Shown here one piece after another: positions 63,760 through 64,000 of a DNA stretch of 64,000 nucleotides; the stretch's first letter is position 1, and each line of letters starts with the position of its first letter. The notes beneath the pieces were generated by a model. It searched no databases and had not been told where the DNA came from. It saw nothing but the letters and a program-made list of their open reading frames with translations. Location: contig NZ_CP062260.1 of the NCBI RefSeq assembly GCF_014863545.1, positions 6,336,001-6,400,000 on the forward strand, written 5' to 3'. A program made the translations under genes and the position numbers. The DNA comes from Paenibacillus sp. JNUCC32. Lineage in GTDB: Bacteria > Bacillota > Bacilli > Paenibacillales > Paenibacillaceae.

Positions 63760-64000
63760 TCATAGCCCGCCTGCGTCTTCGATGCTCTTCTGCAATGAAG
63801 CGTGATCGCGGACCTCGGTGCCTTGGGTGCTGCCCTGTTGAAGCAGATCGGTGACCGTGACGAACTCGTAGCCTTGATTGCGAAGTTCCTTGATGATGAG
63901 AGGCAGCGCTTCATGGGTTTGCTTCACCGAATCGCTGGCGTGCATCAGCACGATATCTCCCGGATGGGCTTTGGAGACGACACGATCGACGATTTTCTCG
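63760..64000 (-). CDS. pdaB: PdaB-like polysaccharide deacetylase, C-terminal part (cut by window end)
   Basis: The last 79 codons of a polysaccharide-deacetylase-fold protein; the N-terminus lies beyond base 64000. The visible part starts EKIVDRVVSKAHPGDIVLMH and contains HASDSVKQTHEALPLIIKEL and GYEFVTVTDLL, the conserved C-terminal motifs of the NodB-homology domain. Its position after kbaA matches B. subtilis pdaB, needed for spore integrity. Ends EDAGGL at a TGA. Confidence 0.88.
   Translation of the reverse strand, partial: EKIVDRVVSKAHPGDIVLMHASDSVKQTHEALPLIIKELRNQGYEFVTVTDLLQQGSTQGTEVRDHASLQKSIEDAGGL

Overview
The window is a low-to-mid G+C Firmicute chromosome segment, almost certainly Paenibacillus or a close relative. 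Gene order follows the Bacillus subtilis ctsR-to-pdaB region, Shine-Dalgarno sequences are strong, TTG/GTG starts are common, and sporulation genes (sigH, cwlD, gerD, kbaA, pdaB) are present. Nearly everything is on the + strand; the only minus-strand genes are a MazG-like gene, gerD and the truncated pdaB at the right edge. No tRNA, rRNA, insertion sequence, prophage or CRISPR array was seen. Layout: (1) 1-8.6 kb: the class III heat-shock operon ctsR-mcsA-mcsB-clpC with its terminator, then radA-disA-pssA. (2) 8.6-18.8 kb: a MazG-like orphan on the minus strand, the PIN/TRAM gene yacL, ispD-ispF, gltX, a cysteine T-box controlling cysE-cysS, mrnC, rlmB, rae1 and sigH. (3) 19-31 kb: rpmG-secE-nusG-rplK-rplA, rplJ-rplL behind an L10-type attenuator, rsmC-like ybxB, then rpoB-rpoC. 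(4) 31-36 kb: rplGB-rpsL-rpsG-fusA-tuf. (5) A globin-coupled methyl-accepting sensor (HemAT type) sits between tuf and the S10 operon. (6) 37.7-53.2 kb: the S10-spc-alpha superoperon rpsJ to rplQ, including secY, adk, map, infA and rpoA. (7) 53.2-55.5 kb: a structured non-coding stretch where B. subtilis has the ECF transporter genes, then truA and rplM-rpsI with an L13-type leader. (8) 55.5-60.1 kb: an accessory block of MarR regulator, 14-TM drug efflux pump, and cysH-sat for sulfate assimilation. (9) 60.2-64 kb: cwlD, mrp/salA, gerD, kbaA and pdaB (cut by the window end). The functional theme is core transcription and translation plus its control: protein quality control, cysteine supply and cysteinyl-tRNA charging, and spore cortex and germination genes at the end. 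Regulation can be read at many points: ten sigma-A-like promoters, a sigma-G-like promoter, a T-box, two L1-rRNA-mimic operators, L10 and L13 leaders, and many intrinsic terminators. The observation most likely to be new is a pair of about 110-nt structured repeats (4971-5075 and 13335-13453). They share sequence and fold, and their helices differ by compensatory changes. One copy lies in the transcribed leader between a consensus promoter and the cysE T-box.
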